Shown one piece after another: positions 5,051 to 5,432 of a stretch of DNA of 5,432 nucleotides. The position numbers and the translations under genes are program-made. Source of the DNA: Lactonifactor sp. BIOML-A5 (GTDB taxonomy: Bacteria; Bacillota; Clostridia; Lachnospirales; Lachnospiraceae); assembly GCF_009677585.1 (NCBI RefSeq), contig NZ_WKYV01000056.1, positions 1 through 5,432 of the forward strand, given 5' to 3'. Position 1 is the first letter of the stretch. The number at the start of each line of letters is the position of its first letter. The notes beneath the pieces were generated by a model. It saw only the letters and a program-made list of their open reading frames with translations, was not told the DNA's origin and made no database searches.

Positions 5051-5432
5051 TCATGTGACAGAACCTTTGTCTGCCCGCAAAAGTTGAAGAAATACATCCA
5101 TAGCAGGGGGAATCCATTTATTTTTATGATATGTGCATACTGTCCCGATCCTTTTGCTTTGAATGGCTGTAGGGATTTCCTGAATGATGTGAGCTTTTAA
5201 CTCTTCCTCTACGGTAAAACGAGGCAGGTACGCAATGCCTAAGTTCTCTTTTACAAGTTGTTTTATTGCCTCCGTACTGTAAAGGTTAACCTCACTCTCT
5301 AAAAAAATATTCCTTTCTTGTAAATATTCCCTGAATTTTTTATAATAGTAACTGCTGCATTCTGCGGAGCCCAGCGGACTCTGATGCGTTTCAGAGCGGA
5401 CGCTATGCGGATCATAACGGACGCCCCAAAAC
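5051..5432 (-). CDS. LysR-type transcriptional regulator, C-terminal part (cut by the window edge)
   Basis: The frame runs off the right edge and gives 127 residues ending at a TGA (5053-5051). The last ~103 residues fit the effector-binding domain of LysR-type regulators. They begin ECSSYYYKKFREYLQERNIF, where the SYYYKKF part corresponds to the CSYRxxFE helix. They continue through SEVNLYSTEAIKQLVKENLG, the helix following the second strand, and IAYLPRFTVEEEL, the conserved GIAxLP motif. The final helix is WIPPAMDVFLQLLRA. The residues further upstream (about 5361-5432, VRYDPHSVRSETHQSPLGSA) do not resemble LysR and come from a GC-rich repeat-like patch. The gene may therefore be interrupted or 5'-truncated there rather than merely cut by the window. 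If intact, it would be a cytosolic DNA-binding regulator with an unknown ligand. The strong hairpin at 4992-5025 lies just after its stop. Confidence 0.75.
   Translation of the reverse strand, partial: FWGVRYDPHSVRSETHQSPLGSAECSSYYYKKFREYLQERNIFLESEVNLYSTEAIKQLVKENLGIAYLPRFTVEEELKAHIIQEIPTAIQSKRIGTVCTYHKNKWIPPAMDVFLQLLRADKGSVT
5361..5424. repeat. GCGGA-rich, hairpin-bearing repeat-like element
   Basis: GCGGA occurs four times in 48 nt (5364-5368, 5374-5378, 5396-5400, 5407-5411), with a fifth near-copy ACGGA (5417-5421). The sequence CGGACGC appears twice (5397-5403 and 5418-5424). A perfect 6-bp hairpin, CTCTGA (5379-5384) and TCAGAG (5391-5396), sits in the middle with two GCGGA copies flanking it. 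The patch is clearly more GC-rich than its neighbours and lies inside the LysR frame. It has the look of a short dispersed palindromic repeat, but only one copy is visible here. Confidence 0.45.

Noticed and set aside
1..5432. CRISPR arrays, tRNA or rRNA genes, riboswitches, toxin-antitoxin pairs or phage defence genes
   Set aside because: I looked for regularly spaced repeats, cloverleaf-like segments, long structured leaders and small paired genes, and found none. The ilvD leader is only ~32 nt.

Overview
The window looks like a low-to-mid GC Bacillota chromosome, most likely Clostridia and perhaps Lachnospiraceae. The reasons are strong AGGAGG-type ribosome binding sites, codon use, and the protein types: a clostridial IlvD with a CDGIAMGH segment and a FadR-type GntR regulator. 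This placement is inference; there is no rRNA or other marker to confirm it. Every intact gene lies on the minus strand, so the order of transcription is right to left.

Right end (about 4450-5432): a region of gene remnants. The C-terminal part of a LysR-type regulator (5051-5432) enters from the right edge. Its upstream end runs into a GC-rich, GCGGA-rich repeat-like patch (5361-5424). To the left are a strong hairpin/terminator (4992-5025), a second GC-rich hairpin (4929-4960) and a plus-strand scrap that reads as the last ~34 residues of a LacI-family regulator (to 4916). That scrap abuts, head-on, a minus-strand scrap that reads as the last ~55 residues of an NCS2 (xanthine/uracil-type) permease. 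Next, in another frame, is a fragment resembling the C-terminus of a sugar-ABC substrate-binding protein. Its stop codon overlaps the start of the GntR gene as ATGA.

Centre (1818-4452): an intact FadR-subfamily GntR regulator with its own candidate terminator, followed by an intact ilvD (dihydroxy-acid dehydratase). The ilvD gene has a perfect consensus sigma-A promoter (TTGACA-17-TATAAT). An 8-bp inverted repeat with FadR-family operator character brackets the -35 box, so a local circuit in which the GntR protein controls ilvD is plausible.

Left end (1-1817): a class I SAM-dependent methyltransferase with an extended -10 promoter, followed by a MarR-family remnant and a flavodoxin-domain protein. 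The MarR remnant has no start codon, is cut off exactly where the methyltransferase gene ends, and carries a +1 frameshift. Its stop still overlaps the flavodoxin start as ATGA, the relic of a two-gene MarR-flavodoxin operon. The flavodoxin gene probably now depends on transcription from the methyltransferase promoter.

I do not see a convincing new biological system. The notable points are the dense collection of gene remnants, the clean GntR/ilvD control region and the repeat-like patch inside the LysR frame.
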